Under the pieces are notes generated by a model that searched no databases, was not told the origin of the DNA, and saw only the letters and a program-made list of their open reading frames with translations. Below are positions 33,228 through 49,372 of a DNA stretch of 64,000 bases, one piece after another (the stretch's first letter is position 1; each line of letters begins with the position of its first letter). A program made the translations under genes and the position numbers. This DNA comes from Dugong dugon (Eukaryota > Chordata > Mammalia > Sirenia > Dugongidae). The stretch is taken from contig CM057480.1 in NCBI GenBank assembly GCA_030035585.1, positions 6,565,001-6,629,000 on the forward strand, written 5' to 3'.

Positions 33228-33434
33228 ACTAGTACCAGCTGCTGCCAAGTTGACTCTGACTCATGATGACCCCATGTGTCTCTGAGTAGAATTGTGCTCC
33301 ACAGAGTTTTCAGTAGCTGCCCCATGGAAGTGGACCACCAAGCCTTTCTTCCAAGGCACCTCTGGGTAGCCTCGAACCTCCAACCTTTCAGTTAGCAGCC
33401 AGGTGTGTTACTGTTTATACCACTCAAGTACTCC
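33228..33434 (-). repeat. AfroSINE, type B
   Basis: GCTGCCAAGTTGACTCTGAC, CTTCCAAGGCACCTCTGGG and ACCACTCAAGTACTCCT. Confidence 0.88.
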
Positions 33435-33603
33435 TGTATAACTACCCTCAAAGTACCCATGACCAACAGAGTTTACTGTGCTCTCTGCCCCAATCCCTGT
33501 GAAGCCTAAGGATCCACTGAGCTTCCCAGAGCTACCTGAGCTCATAGTCTAGAAGGCTCACAGGCTCACCACTGTCTAGAATCTTTCAAATTCACCTATT
33601 TCC

Positions 33604-33912
33604 CCCAAGAGTATGGCCCCTGGACACCCCTTTAGCTCAGTAATGAAGTCACTCCCGAGGTTCACCTGTCAGCCAAAGATTAGACAGGCCCATAAAACAA
33701 AACAAGACTAAAGGGGCACACCAGCCCGGGGCAAGGACTAGAAGGCAGGAGGGGAGAGGAAAGCTGGTAATAGGGAACTCAAGGTTGAGAAAGAAGACCG
33801 CTGCCGTGTCATGGGGTTGTTAACCAATGGCACACAACAATATGTGTACTAACTGTTTAATGAGAAACTACTTTGTTCTGTAAACCTTCATCTAAAGTAC
33901 AGTTAAAAACAA
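33604..33912 (+). repeat. LINE 3' tail (L1-like), subfamily 1
   Basis: CCAAGAGTATGGCCCCTGG to CTTCATCTAAAGTACAGTT, homologous to 6230-6535 and 56180-56418, truncated at its 5' side. Confidence 0.72.
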
Positions 33913-38640
<4,728 letters not shown>

Positions 38641-38905
38641 TTACTCATTGTTAAAGGCAATTTCTAACTGACATAAAAAAATCCAATCTGTGGAACAAAT
38701 CAGATCAGTAGTTGCCTGAGACATGGGGGAAGGGGGAAGGGAATAGGAAAAGAAAAAAAAAAGGGACAAGGAAACATTTGGAGGTGAGAGGTGTTTATAA
38801 TCTTGATTGTGGAGTGGTTTCACAGGTATACTGTAATACACATGTGCATTTTAAATACGTGCAGTTCATTGTATATCAATTTAACCTAAATAAAACCAAT
38901 CTGCT
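38641..38905 (+). repeat. Old L1 3' end
   Basis: ATCAGTAGTTGCCTGAGACA, AATCTTGATTGTGGAGTGGT and TCATTGTATATCAATTTAAC are the usual L1 3' UTR landmarks. Confidence 0.78.
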
Positions 38906-39031
38906 TCAGTTCCAACCATAGTAAAAAAAACAACAAAAAATTACTATTAATTTTCTGGTCTATTTTTTCTCAGATTTTCTCTGTGCATTGTTTTCTGGTT
39001 TTGGACAATCTCAAAGCAATTTCATAGTATA

Positions 39032-39357
39032 GCTACCCCTCACTTATTGACTATCTCATTATTCACCCTTTCACATTTACAACAATAGTAAAAAATCTAC
39101 TATCTGAATATTTTGCATGTTAACGACACACATCTGACACTGAGGTGCAAGCCAAGAGTAATGCTGGCTGTAATGATTAAGGTTATGTGTCAGCTTGGCT
39201 GGGACACGATTCTCAGTGGTTGTGACAGTTATGTAATGATGCAGTCATCCTCCATTTTGTGATCTGATGTGGTCATCCTTCATTTTTGCATAACATCGAT
39301 TTTTCACACAATGAACTGACCCTTTGGAACCTAAAATGCTGATAAATGAAGAATGGA
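39032..39357. mobile_element. DNA transposon/MITE, second copy, split by an LTR fragment
   Basis: Shares ends with the element at 29691 (ACCCCTCACTTATTGACTAT at the left; CCTTTGGAACCTAAAATG...AATGAAGAATGGA at the right). TA dinucleotides flank both sides (39030-39031, 39358-39359). An LTR piece interrupts it at about 39173-39285. Confidence 0.65.
39173..39285 (+). repeat. LTR fragment, MaLR-like
   Basis: GGTTATGTGTCAGCTTGGCT, GATTCTCAGTGGTTGTGAC and CATCCTCCATTTTGTGATC resemble the 5' part of a MaLR-type LTR. Confidence 0.6.
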
Positions 39358-39362
39358 TATAT

Positions 39363-40651
39363 GCTTTTTTACCTAAATGTGATCACAAATTGTTCATAAA
39401 CGAAACTGGCTATAAAATCCTTACTCCTATGGTTGGCCATTCGTAATGATCAAATGAATATCTCATCTCTTCCAGCATGCAAGGAAGCTGTCATAGGGGA
39501 AATCTCAGAGGGATTTAACTTCCAGTTAAAGCTCTGGATATTTTTCAAAGCACGTTCTCCCGTACACAAAGAGTAAGAATGGTGTACTCAACTGATTTCC
39601 TAAGAATAAAATAGTATTCTGGCATCATTTTTATTAGGTGACTTCTCAGGTTAAATACATTGCCGGTAGTTCATATGGAGTAGGTGTATTTTCTCTTTGT
39701 AAGCCGTGTGTTCATATCCTTCATTCTCTTTACCCTTTTAGTGTCTTCCAATTTTATCTATTTATGATCTCTTCACAGAGTAACTATATGTCATATTTTT
39801 CTAGTTGTTTTAATTTTACTGGTTTTTAATATACAGAAGTTTTTTTCTATCACTTCTAATACGTATACGTATACATATACATATATATGTATCCCCAGTT
39901 GTTTTTAGTTTTGTTTTGCCCCCATTTTACCCTTTACCCTAGAGCTAGGTTTCAGTGTTTGCCATGTTAACTTTTTAAATCTATTTTTCTTTCTACCTCA
40001 TCATCGCGTATTTGCTTTGATGCCTTAACTATATTATGTTGTCAACAAGATAAAACCTCCTTCTTCTGGGATATGTATTCTGTTTCTTGAATCTGCCAGT
40101 ATAAGCAATAAGCTTTTAAAAGCCGGTGAAACACTTGTTGAATATATTCATACTACTGAGATCAAATGAACACACCTAGAACTGTTTCTTAGACCAATGG
40201 CTTCTAAAATTGAACTTGTTATTTAAACCATCCCTATAAAAGAAATCAGAATCTCGTCTTACCCTGTGGCCAGAATGACTCTGTATTCTGGTTTAAGCAG
40301 ATTAAGACACTTTTCTTGAAAACAGTAAGAATAAATACATGGGAACCCAGATTACATATACATTAACAAGAAAATCACCCCCTCATAAAATTTACATGCC
40401 AATTGACTACAATTCCCCTCTTCTCCCAATTTTCTCATGAAGAACAGAGAACACAGCCTCCATACCCTCTGTTGCGCTCTTCAGTGTAATGCTATCAACA
40501 ACATATAAATTGTGTGGCTGGTCTGTCCACTTCATTTAACGTCTGAGCAACTGCACGGTGGAATCAAGTGCATGAGATCCTGTACCCCGAAATCTGTGTC
40601 ATTCACAGCATTGCAAGGTCACTTCTTCGACTCTGTCTCCCCTTTTCCCCA
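39363..40651. other. AT-rich intron 2 DNA
   Basis: About 1.3 kb with a TATACGTATACATATA tract at about 39859-39893. No supported gene or named repeat. Confidence 0.45.
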
Positions 40652-40817
40652 GGAGCCCTGGTGGTGCAGTGGTTAAGAGCTCGGCTGCTAACCAAAAGGT
40701 CGGCAGTTCGAATCCACCAGCTGCTCCTTGGCAACCCTATGGGACAGCTCTACTCTGTCCTATAGGGTCACTATGAGTCGGAATCGACTCAACGGCAACA
40801 GGTTTGGTTTCGGGTTT
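40652..40817 (+). repeat. AfroSINE, type A, near-consensus copy
   Basis: GGAGCCCTGGTGGTGCAGTG to GAATCGACTCAACGGCAACA and a GGTTT tail. One of the least mutated copies in the window, so probably among the youngest. Confidence 0.97.
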
Positions 40818-40964
40818 TCTTTAACTCTGTGGGGCGTGTCTCAAACTTTCAGTGGCTGTCTCTCCTTTCACTGCTCAGTGACCCAACAAATAAAAAACTA
40901 CTTGTATATTCACATACAAATCTCAACATCTTTCATAAATATGCAAATGGATACCCCACGCTTT

Positions 40965-41245
40965 CTTGCTGTAGTTGGCCTTGACTCAGTGACCCCAAGC
41001 ACAACGCAACTAAATGCTGCCTGGTTCTGCACCATCCCCTTGATGGGCTGCGGACTGGACCCTTGTGATCCATTCGATTTTCAGGAAGTAGATCACCAGG
41101 CCTTTCTTCCTAGTGTATCTGGAAGCTCCACTGAAACCTGTTCAGCACCATAGCAACAGGACTCACTTGAGATGCCCTGGCAGGAAACTGAATCTGGGTC
41201 TCCTGCATGGAAGGTGAGAATTCTACCACTGAATTGCTATTGCAC
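40965..41245 (-). repeat. SINE with tRNA-Gly-like head (type G), second copy
   Basis: Read in reverse, it starts AATTCAGTGGTAGAATTCTC and its body holds AGTAGATCACCAGGCCTTTC (given as on the plus strand), paralleling 1132-1441. Confidence 0.75.
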
Positions 41246-41262
41246 CCCCTACCCTGTGCTTT

Positions 41263-41418
41263 AAAACCCACTGCCATCGAGTCAATTCTGACTCATAGTG
41301 ACCCTATAGGTCAGAGTAGAACCATCCCATAGGGTTTCCAAGGAGTGACTGGTGGATTTGAACTGCCAACCTTTTGGTTAGCAGCCAAGCTCTTAACCAC
41401 TGCACCACCAGGGCTCCT
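41263..41418 (-). repeat. AfroSINE, type A
   Basis: CACTGCCATCGAGTCAATTC to CACCACCAGGGCTCCT. Confidence 0.95.
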
Positions 41419-41910
41419 GTCCTATAATAAGTGCCATTAAAGATTATGGAAATTAACCTTAGGGTTTCTTCCCTTGGGCATCAGTGGCTGCTTTTCCCAA
41501 TGTCTTTTTAAGTAACGTGGAACTATGTCGCTATTAAATGAGCTTTGTTGTAAATGTTCCCAGGGACGAAGATCACCCCGCATACACTCCAATGTGCCTC
41601 TGAAGTTCTCGGAACAGCGCTGTCACTTAACACAGCAGAGGCTCAGTTAAAATTTGCACAATGCATGCTGCTTCCAGTGCCCTGTGACCAAGGTAGGGGC
41701 CAGTGAGCTGTCACCTCTCCACTCCCACTCAAGCTGCCTCAACGACACACAACTCTGATTGTCCTGTCCCCTACCATCATCCCCGTGTGTAAAACATTTC
41801 TTCACACTAAAAACTAGGTCACACAGTCTTCTGACCTTGCTGGACACAGCTTGTTTCTGTGGCTTACAAGGGCAACAAGCTTTCAGCAAAAGGTTTTGGA
41901 GCAAAGCTAG

Positions 41911-42111
41911 TGAGCCCTGGTGGCGCAATGGTTAGGCACTCAGCTCCGTAAAGGTCCTCAAAGGTCCGTGGTTCAAACCCACCAGCTGCTCAGTGGGACA
42001 AAAGACCTAGCAATCTGCTCCCTCAAAGATTACAGCCTAGGAGACCCTAATGGGGCAGTTTTACTGTGTCATTTAGGGTCACTATGAGTCAGAATCAACT
42101 CTACACACACA
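41911..42111 (+). repeat. AfroSINE, type AB
   Basis: GAGCCCTGGTGGCGCAATGG, AAGACCTAGCAATCTGCTCC and AGTCAGAATCAACTCTACAC. Confidence 0.92.
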
Positions 42112-42518
42112 ACGTCTGCCCTCAGCCTTTACCTCTGCATCCCCTCTCTGCCCCAAAGGCCTGTGCAGGCGTCTCAGGGTTAACTCAGTGAATGAGGGTT
42201 CGTGTCGTAAACCCATGCTCAAGAACTTCGTCCTTAACAGGCGCCCATACTCTACTTGCAAAGAGGGTTTCTGGGCTCCCAGGTGTTTGGTTTTGTAGAA
42301 ATTCCCATTTCATCAAGGATCTGATCAGAAGAGGCTTCGGACAGAAACAAGTGTTCAATCCTCAGATCACTTGCTGAATGTAGATGTTAAAGAATTATAA
42401 CCCAGAGCAAAGGAAGAACACACCGCACGCATGCACGCACCACTGTTACATGAGGATGTTCTAGGAAATCTATTCAGAATCTATGCAAAGCTAATATTCT
42501 GCAGGTGTACCTAGGTGT

Positions 42519-42710
42519 GGGGAGTCCCTGGGTGGTACAAACTGTTAAGGGCTCAAGTACTAACCTAAAGGTTGATGGTTCAAACTCACCCAGAGGTGCC
42601 TTGGAAGACAGGCTTGATGATCTGCTTCCAAGAGGTCACAGCCTTGAAAACCCTATGGAGCACTTCTACTCTGCACATGTGGGGTTGTCATGACTCAGAA
42701 ATGACTGGAC
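42519..42710 (+). repeat. AfroSINE, type B
   Basis: GGAGTCCCTGGGTGGTACAA, GATGATCTGCTTCCAAGAGG and ACTCAGAAATGACTGG, followed by a (CAC)n run to 42728. Confidence 0.93.
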
Positions 42711-43404
42711 CACCACCACCACCACCACGCCATGGCCACACACTGTTAAAATGCCGAAACACTGAGCCTCTCATGCAAGTCCTCCCCTGGCACTTGGCTC
42801 CTCCCACAGAATGCTCCATCATCCTGTGTTCAGACTAGTGCCAGGCATACTACTACCAACTAATATTCTGAATTTCACCCCTTGGGCCTATGCCTAGCTC
42901 TTCTTTCCACTGCTCACCCTGCGGCACTTTAGAATCACAAGCTGTATCACAAGCTAGCGCATAAGCTTCCCAGGAGACGCCGACGTGCAGCTGAGGCTGA
43001 GTACCAGCTCTGGGAGACACCCACAGACTTGGGACACTTGGCGAGCTCCTAACTGTGGTGGCATGAAATGGAAGACACACACCACTTCAACCCTGGACAC
43101 ACAGACATGCTGGCACAGGACAGAATGACCCACCAGTGGAGACACCTGCAAATGGGAACCTAACAGCAACCTGGAGGTGCTCCGAAGGTAAAGAAACGAG
43201 CAAGTCTGGTGGAAGAACATGGCAGAAACACAGACTCTCTAACTTCTGTGACTTGAACCCCAGGAAACCTCCAATTCAACAGAAAGATGACGTCCGTGGA
43301 CAAACATGGTAGCTGCCAAGGAATACTGTTAAATTAGAAACCCTCCTTCCACCTCTTTCTTTAGGGTGGATGATGTCAATTCTCTACAATTTCAAAAAAA
43401 TCTT

Positions 43405-43710
43405 ATTTTTTTATTGTTGTGCTTTAAGTGAAAGGTTACAATTCAAGTTAGTCTCTCATATAATAATGTATACACACATTGTTATGTGACCCTGATTGCT
43501 CTCCCTACACTGTGACAGCACACTCCTCCTTTCCAGCCCGGATTTCCCATGTCAATTCCACCGCTCCTGACCCTCTCCTGCCTTCTCGTCTCACCTCCGA
43601 ACAGGAGCTGCCCATTTGGTCTCTTGTATCGTTCAGTCTCCTGAGCTAAGAATAAGAAGCATACTCTTCACGAGTATCATTTTAAGTCCCATAGTCCAGT
43701 CTAATCAAAA
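43405..43710 (-). repeat. LINE 3' tail (L1-like), subfamily 2
   Basis: Reverse of the element ending at 60703: TTGTGCTTTAAGTGAAAGGT, ATACACACATTGTTATGTGA, CTGTGACAGCACACTCCTCC and AGGAGCTGCCCATTTGGTCT. Confidence 0.75.
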
Positions 43711-43955
43711 TATCTTATTTTTTTAAAAAAATTCACTCTACCAATTCACTCTAAATACTCTAGAATGTACATAATATCTGAAAGATGGTTTCTTACGCAG
43801 CTTCTGCTGGAGGCTCAGCCACATTTCTGGACTTTCGAGTCAATCCCACAACATGGGAAAAAGCACGCGGTCATTGTCTGTTTGACTGACGCCTTGTCAC
43901 CTGGAGGTCAGTCGAGAAGATTTAAGATCCATTTGGGCACGCTGTTACCCACCTA

Positions 43956-44070
43956 GGGAGCCCTGGTGATGCAGCGGGTAAAGCGATGGGCTGGTAACCG
44001 AAAGGTCAGCAGTCAGAAACCCTGTAGGGTCGCTACGATTCAGAATCGACTTGACAGTAGTGGGTTTGGT
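43956..44070 (+). repeat. AfroSINE, type A, internally deleted
   Basis: GGGAGCCCTGGTGATGCAGC to CTTGACAGTAGTGGGTTTGG, lacking about 50 bp of the middle. Confidence 0.9.
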
Positions 44071-44091
44071 TGCTTCTGGATTACCCAACTA

Positions 44092-44247
44092 AGGAGCCCT
44101 GGTGGTACAGATGGTTAAGCTGCTAACCAAAAAGCTGGCCTGGTGATCTGTCGGAGATTACAGCCAAGAAGACCCTTTGGGGAAGTACTACTTTGTCACA
44201 TGGGGGTTGCTATGAGTCGGAATCAACTCCACAGCACCTAACAACAT
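44092..44247 (+). repeat. AfroSINE, type AB, internally deleted
   Basis: GGAGCCCTGGTGGTACAGAT, GGCCTGGTGATCTGTCGG and GTCGGAATCAACTCCACAGC. Confidence 0.9.
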
Positions 44248-44263
44248 TATCCAACTCTTTAAG

Positions 44264-44471
44264 AGGAGTCCCTGGGTAGTGTAAATGGGTAACACACTCA
44301 GCCACTCATCAAAAGGTTGAAGGTTCAAGTCCACCCAGAAGCACCTCCGAAGAAAGGCCTGGCAATCTACTTCCCAAAAACGAGCCACAGAAAACCCTAT
44401 GGCACACAGTCTGCTCTGATACACATGGGGTCTCCATGACTTGGAGTCAACTCGATCTCAGCTGGTTTGGT
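44264..44471 (+). repeat. AfroSINE, type B
   Basis: GAGGAGTCCCTGGGTAGTGT, GGCCTGGCAATCTACTTCCC and GGAGTCAACTCGATCTCAGC. The third SINE in the same orientation within 520 bp. Confidence 0.92.
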
Positions 44472-45046
44472 TATTTAAGAGAACTGTGCTTATATCCTCG
44501 CTAACCCTAAGGTGGTGGAAGATCCATCTAAATGAACAGAACATGACTTTTATCACCATTACCCAGGGAGATCCAAGAATCTAAACCTTACATAAAACTT
44601 TCCATTCACTTATTTCCCGAACCTGTAAGTAAGTAAATCTGCATAGTAAAGGTCTCTGAAAAGCAAGAGTCTTAGGAGCTCAGCCTTTCTGCAATCTTGA
44701 CTCCTAAGTGCTAACATCCACATGGATTTGGGGAGGGGGCTGGGTGAGAAAACAGACAGGTGATGGGATAGGGCCCCACCTAGATTTCTGGGAACTTCTT
44801 ATAAGCCCTGATTAATTAGTAACTGTAGTAATATTCCCCTCCATAACAGGGATCACAGATCCCTCATTTTCACAAGACTGCCAGGAGCACACCCCCTCCA
44901 AGGGATGTTTGCTGCATGGATGCCACAGGAGCTCAAATGCTCATTGCTCCATGCCCCCTCCTCCCCCAAACACCCACATTGGAGTCTGCCCAACAATCTA
45001 CACACTCCATCTGATAGGGAGAGGCAGAGGCTGTGAGTGCAGAAAA

Positions 45047-45251
45047 AACCTGTTGCCACTGTATCGACCCCAACTCATGGCAACCCTATGTGTGTCAGAG
45101 TAGAACTGTGTTTCACAGGGGTTTCAATGGCTGATTTTTTCAGAAGTACACCGCCAGACCTTTCTTCCAAGGCACCTCTGAGCGAACTCGAATCTCCAGT
45201 CTTTCAGTCAGCAGCCGACTGCATTAACCACTTGGACCACCTAGGGTCTCC
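45047..45251 (-). repeat. AfroSINE, type B, next to exon 2
   Basis: TGTTGCCACTGTATCGACCC, CAGAAGTACACCGCCAGACC and GACCACCTAGGGTCTCC. It has the same orientation as the gene and ends 42 bp from the last base of TRIM71 exon 2. Confidence 0.93.
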
Positions 45252-45293
45252 GTGTGCAAGAAGGGCAAAAGGTAAGGGCTGGGGAGGACTGAC

Positions 45294-45461
45294 CTGGATT
45301 GCCTGGCGGCCCTGCTGGGCGTCAGCCAGCAGCTGGATGGTGAGTGCCCGTGAGTCCTGCAGTGCCTCCTGCAGGTAGATGAAGCTGTGGCCTCCATGCC
45401 GGCCCATAGTGCACTCACGACAGACGGGCACCGAGCAAGTGTCACAGTAGAGGTGCAGCAC
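45294..45461 (-). CDS. TRIM71: TRIM71 (LIN-41) coding exon 2: end of B-box 2 and start of coiled coil
   Basis: This 168-bp exon encodes 56 residues in phase 0 at both ends, starting [10 protein letters not shown] and ending GRQAIQ. It follows an acceptor reading cttgtgtcacag and ends CAG before the donor gtcagt. It carries the second part of a type-2 B-box zinc finger: exon residues C6, C9, C14, C17, H22 and H25 fit the ligand pattern, and the first ligands would come from exon 1. The rest ([20 protein letters not shown]) begins the TRIM coiled coil. It matches the known TRIM71 protein almost residue for residue from memory, and corresponds to about residues 285-340 of an 868-residue protein. 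The intron 2 side carries a SINE only 42 bp from the donor. The gene assignment is very secure. Confidence 0.96.
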
Positions 45462-47206
45462 CTGTGACACAAGAGGACAGACATTAGCGAGAGGCACGAC
45501 AGCAGGAGGCAAAGAGAACAGCCAGCGGGGTGAATCCCAGGCCCAGAACCACCTTCCCAACGAGCAGGCACACCCCTACGGGGAGAGGCAGCAATTCCCG
45601 CAACACTGACCACAGCCAGAATGAATCACTGGTTCTTCTTTCCACCCTCCTGCCCCAAACCAAGGTGCCACACACCACCTTCCTTTCGCTCAGAACCATC
45701 ACTGACATACTCCTAAGGCAAAGATGAACCGCAAACACCCTCCTGGCATGAGCGAGTTCCCTGCATCTCAGATTAATCACCCATAAAAGTTGCAAGATTA
45801 TGCTTCTCTAGTCTGAGATTGGCAGCCTACATAAAAGAATATACCAGAAGGGTTTCCCTTGCCGCCCCAGCCAAGAGCCAGTATTTGTCACTCTCATATC
45901 ACTGCTTGTTTCCACTCTCGCCAACAGGAAGATTAGCACAAAGTGCAAAAGCTTGTTCCTTACAGGCAGGCACTCAAGCAACTATGGGCTTCAGCTTCTG
46001 GAACGAAGGCGAGAAAGCTGGTGGTTAAGGTGAGCCAGCTCCTCACCTTTCTTCTTCCTGCCAAGTTATCCCAAGGAGGTGGACCTGGGAGGCGGCCATC
46101 CTGGGGCCCTGCATGCTGGGGGCAGAGAGGGAAGGGCTGGCATGAGCTCCACCTGCTGATAAATGAGGCGCTCTGGAAAGCTCCTTGGCACTGAAAGTGG
46201 GCCAGCATTGTGGCCCTGTCTCTCCATGGGGCAGGGCATTTAGGATGCTCTCTGTAAATGTCTGCTGGATTGCTTTCAAGGGCGGAGCTTAAATTCCCCT
46301 CCGGTATACCTGTGCGTGAGGGAAGCTATCCAACATGCACCAGCGACGTCCAAGGGGGATTCTCTCACATATACAAAAACGTCCTTAATCCCCAGACAAG
46401 AGGCTGTGGGCGCTCCAGGCCACACAGCTAGCAAGGGCAGAGCAGGGTGGCCAACGCAAGCCTTCCCAAGAGCCGATTCTAGCATGCGCGTGGTACAGGC
46501 AACCCATCGGAGTACAGTCTATGCTCCATGGACACTTGTTCGCAGGTAGATCACCTTGCTGAGCGTGGAGAGCCAGGATGTGGGACTCATGATGAAGCAA
46601 CTGTGCATGGAACACAGCTCGGTGGAGAAGCCGCCAAGGGGGGGCGAGCTGTGGGAAACTGAGGTAGGAAGGGAGGGCCGATGGCCCTGGACAGAGAGGA
46701 ACGGGGGACAGGGTGAGAACACTGCTTCTCTCCTTCTCTAGAATGTTTATTAATTGACCAAATCTTAGCATGAAGGCTGTGCATTGGAAAATGACCTTCC
46801 CACTGGCTCAGTCAAGCAAACGGGGACTACTGCTCAACTAAGGCTCAGTTAACTGCTAGTGTTAACAGGGAGGTTTGTAATCCAGCGTGACTTAAGACTG
46901 CTTCTACGGGAATCTCTGGATTCAGAAACAGGGATAAGAAAAGATTTAGGGTATTATGTTCCTACTTTTTAAAAAGTTCTGATGGAGCGTGTTATGGGCT
47001 CTATTTTATACAAGGGAAATGTTATGTGGGGTTTGTAACTCATCTACCAGTTCTGTCCACTGCAGTACTTTCCCAGCAAGCACACTGAAACCACGTGGCG
47101 GTAATCTGACTTCTTCATCAAGGCCAGCAGGTGCACCATTTATAGATGATCTAAGCCCTCTTCTAGTCTGAGAAAGCTAAACTTAAATATTAACCAAAAA
47201 ATAAGG
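45462..47206. other. Repeat-poor part of intron 1 next to exon 2
   Basis: About 1.7 kb of moderately GC-rich DNA with no recognised repeats. Several open frames overlap in both directions, but none has a known domain or splice structure. Confidence 0.4.
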
Positions 47207-47349
47207 GCCCTGGTGGTGCTGTGGTTTAAGAGCTCAGCTGCCACCCAAAACGCTGGCAGTTTGAATCTATCAGCTGCTCCTTGGAAATTCTACTCTGTCC
47301 TATAGGGTCGCTATGAGTTGGAATCGACTTGACAGCAATGTTTTTTTTT
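47207..47349 (+). repeat. AfroSINE, type A
   Basis: GGGCCCTGGTGGTGCTGTGG to GAATCGACTTGACAGCAATG with a T tail. Confidence 0.94.
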
Positions 47350-47369
47350 GGAGGGGGGGCGCGGTTTAG

Positions 47370-47490
47370 GGTAGGTGTATAGTTAACTTCATTAGAAGCT
47401 GCCAGACTGTTTCTCAAAGCCATTGAGCCATTTCACACTCCCACCAGCAGTGAGTGAATGTCTGGGGTTGCTCGCCATCCTCCATCCCTT
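47370..47490 (-). repeat. L1 fragment
   Basis: CTGCCAGACTGTTTCTCAAA and CATTTCACACTCCCACCAGC are L1 ORF2 text in reverse. Confidence 0.65.
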
Positions 47491-47836
47491 TCATTGAAAG
47501 GTTCCTTTCAAATTAGAATGAAAGATGGCTCTGAAACCTACCATCCCTCTTTTCCCAGACAGCTGAAACCTACCACCACTCTTTTCCCAGACAGCTCAGC
47601 GACCTGAAAACTTCTCTCCTCTCTACCTCTTTCTCAAAACAGCTGTGTAGACTGAATAGGGTGTGGTCCCTTCCTTCACTCTGCTGGCTGATGGGAATAC
47701 CACACAGCCATCTGACAATTAAGTCTCTCCTTGCACGTCAGAGTCCTTATTCTAGGGTGCATGCGAAAGAAGCATACACGGTCAGTTCGAGCCTGGCACT
47801 CTCTGGCTGGCCGACTCACCTGGGAAAACACACTGG

Positions 47837-48267
47837 ATCTTAGTCTCTTAGTGCTACTACAACAGAAGTACCACAAGTGGGTGGCTTTAACAAACAGGAA
47901 ATTTTCACAGTTTAGGAGGCCAGAAGCCCAAAGTCAGGGCACTGGCTTTAGAGGAACGCCCTCCCTGTCCCCCCCCGGGGGGGGAAACCCTTCTCTCCTG
48001 TCAGCTTCTGTTCTTCTGTGATTCCACACGGTAGCAATCCTTCTCCATCTGTACTTCCTTCCCTGTGCCTAATAAGTGCTCTTTTGAGATCTCAAAAGTA
48101 GCTGCCTGAAGACACCCTACACTGAAATGGTCTCATTAACATAACAAAGAAAACCTATTCCCAACTGGGATCATATCCAAGTGTATAGGGACTGGGATTC
48201 CAACACGGGGCGGGGGGGATGGGACGGGACGGGGACGACGACGACACACATAATTCAATCCATTACC
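47837..48267 (-). repeat. LTR, MaLR/ERVL-like, divergent subfamily
   Basis: CTTAGTCTCTTAGTGCTACT, CCACAAGTGGGTGGCTTTAA and TCATTAACATAACAAAG up to AATTCAATCCATTAC. Low-complexity stretches sit inside it at 47970-47988 (C-run then G-run) and 48207-48248 (G-rich, GACGACGAC). Confidence 0.75.
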
Positions 48268-48805
48268 AGGGTCTGCCTGGGTACCCTAGCCCTTCCTGCC
48301 TGAAATCCCAGCAGCCCTATCTCCTGGGCATCAGAAACAAAGATGCTGTGGCATAACTCTGGGCTGACCCAGAGCTCCGGGTCCCGTTGTGCAACGACAA
48401 GGAATTAAGGCGATTTTCCCGAGTTTTTGATTGTTCACCGTAATGTACAGAACCTGGATCATGCTGGGAACAGAAAATACCCCGCAAGATTTTTTGTAGG
48501 GTTTAAAGGATTCCACAATGCAGGGGCCAGAAAAGAAATCCTGGGGGGCAGGCGGGGGGAGGGTGCCTGACACCCCTGACACCAGGCCTCTTGCCCAGCC
48601 TTCACAGCACTGACACCTCTAAAATGAGTGTGATCCCCACCTGGACATCACCACAGCACGTGGAATCAATGCAGTCCCGAGTGCCCGGGGCACGCTGTGG
48701 TGTCAGAAGGGCCAGTGTGCAGTTCCAGTATGCCTGCAGTGACCACGGATGGTGGAGGCACAGGCGACACCAGACGGCTGATCATCAAAACTACTGGTGG
48801 GTAGA

Positions 48806-49372
48806 AGCAGTCGAGAAATCAAACAACATATTGCAATGGGCAAATCTGTTGCAAAGAAATCCTTTTAAAGTTTAAAAAGCAAAGACGTCACTTTGAGGAC
48901 TAACGTGCGCCTGCCTGATCCAAGCCATGGTATTTTCAACTGCCTCATATACATGCAAAAGCTGGAAAAATAAACAGGGAAGACCTGCAGAAGAACTGAC
49001 GTCTCTGAATTGTGGTGTTCTCGAAGAATACTGAATATACCATGGACTGCCAGAAAAACAAACACATGTCTGTCTTGGAAGAAGTACTACCAGAATGTTC
49101 CTTACAAGGGAGTACAGTGAGACTCATCTCACATAGTTTGGACATGTTATCAGAAGGGACCTCTCCCTGGAGAAGGACATCATGCTTGGTAAGGCAGAGG
49201 GTCACTGAAAAAGAGGAAGAGCCTTGATGAGATGGACTCACACAGCGGCTGCAACAATGGGCTCAAACACAGAAACAACTGTGAGGATGGTGCACGACTG
49301 GGCAGTGTTTTGTTCTACTGCGCACAGGGTTGCTATTAGTCACAACCGACTCGACGGCACGTTGCAAAAAGA
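48806..49372 (+). mobile_element. RTE-clade LINE, 3' end of ORF and 3' tail
   Basis: Broken frames translate to pieces such as MDCQKNKHMSVLEEV and LPECSLQG, then SLEKDIMLGKAEG and HRVAISHNRLDGT, the C-terminal region of RTE-type reverse-transcriptase proteins. Stops and frameshifts show it is dead. The terminal bases AGGGTTGCTATTAGTCAC...CGACTCGACGGCA closely resemble the AfroSINE 3' end. Confidence 0.78.

Noticed and set aside
48207-48248. GACGGG/GACGAC repeat as a functional element
   Set aside because: Short low-complexity sequence within an LTR; no further structure.
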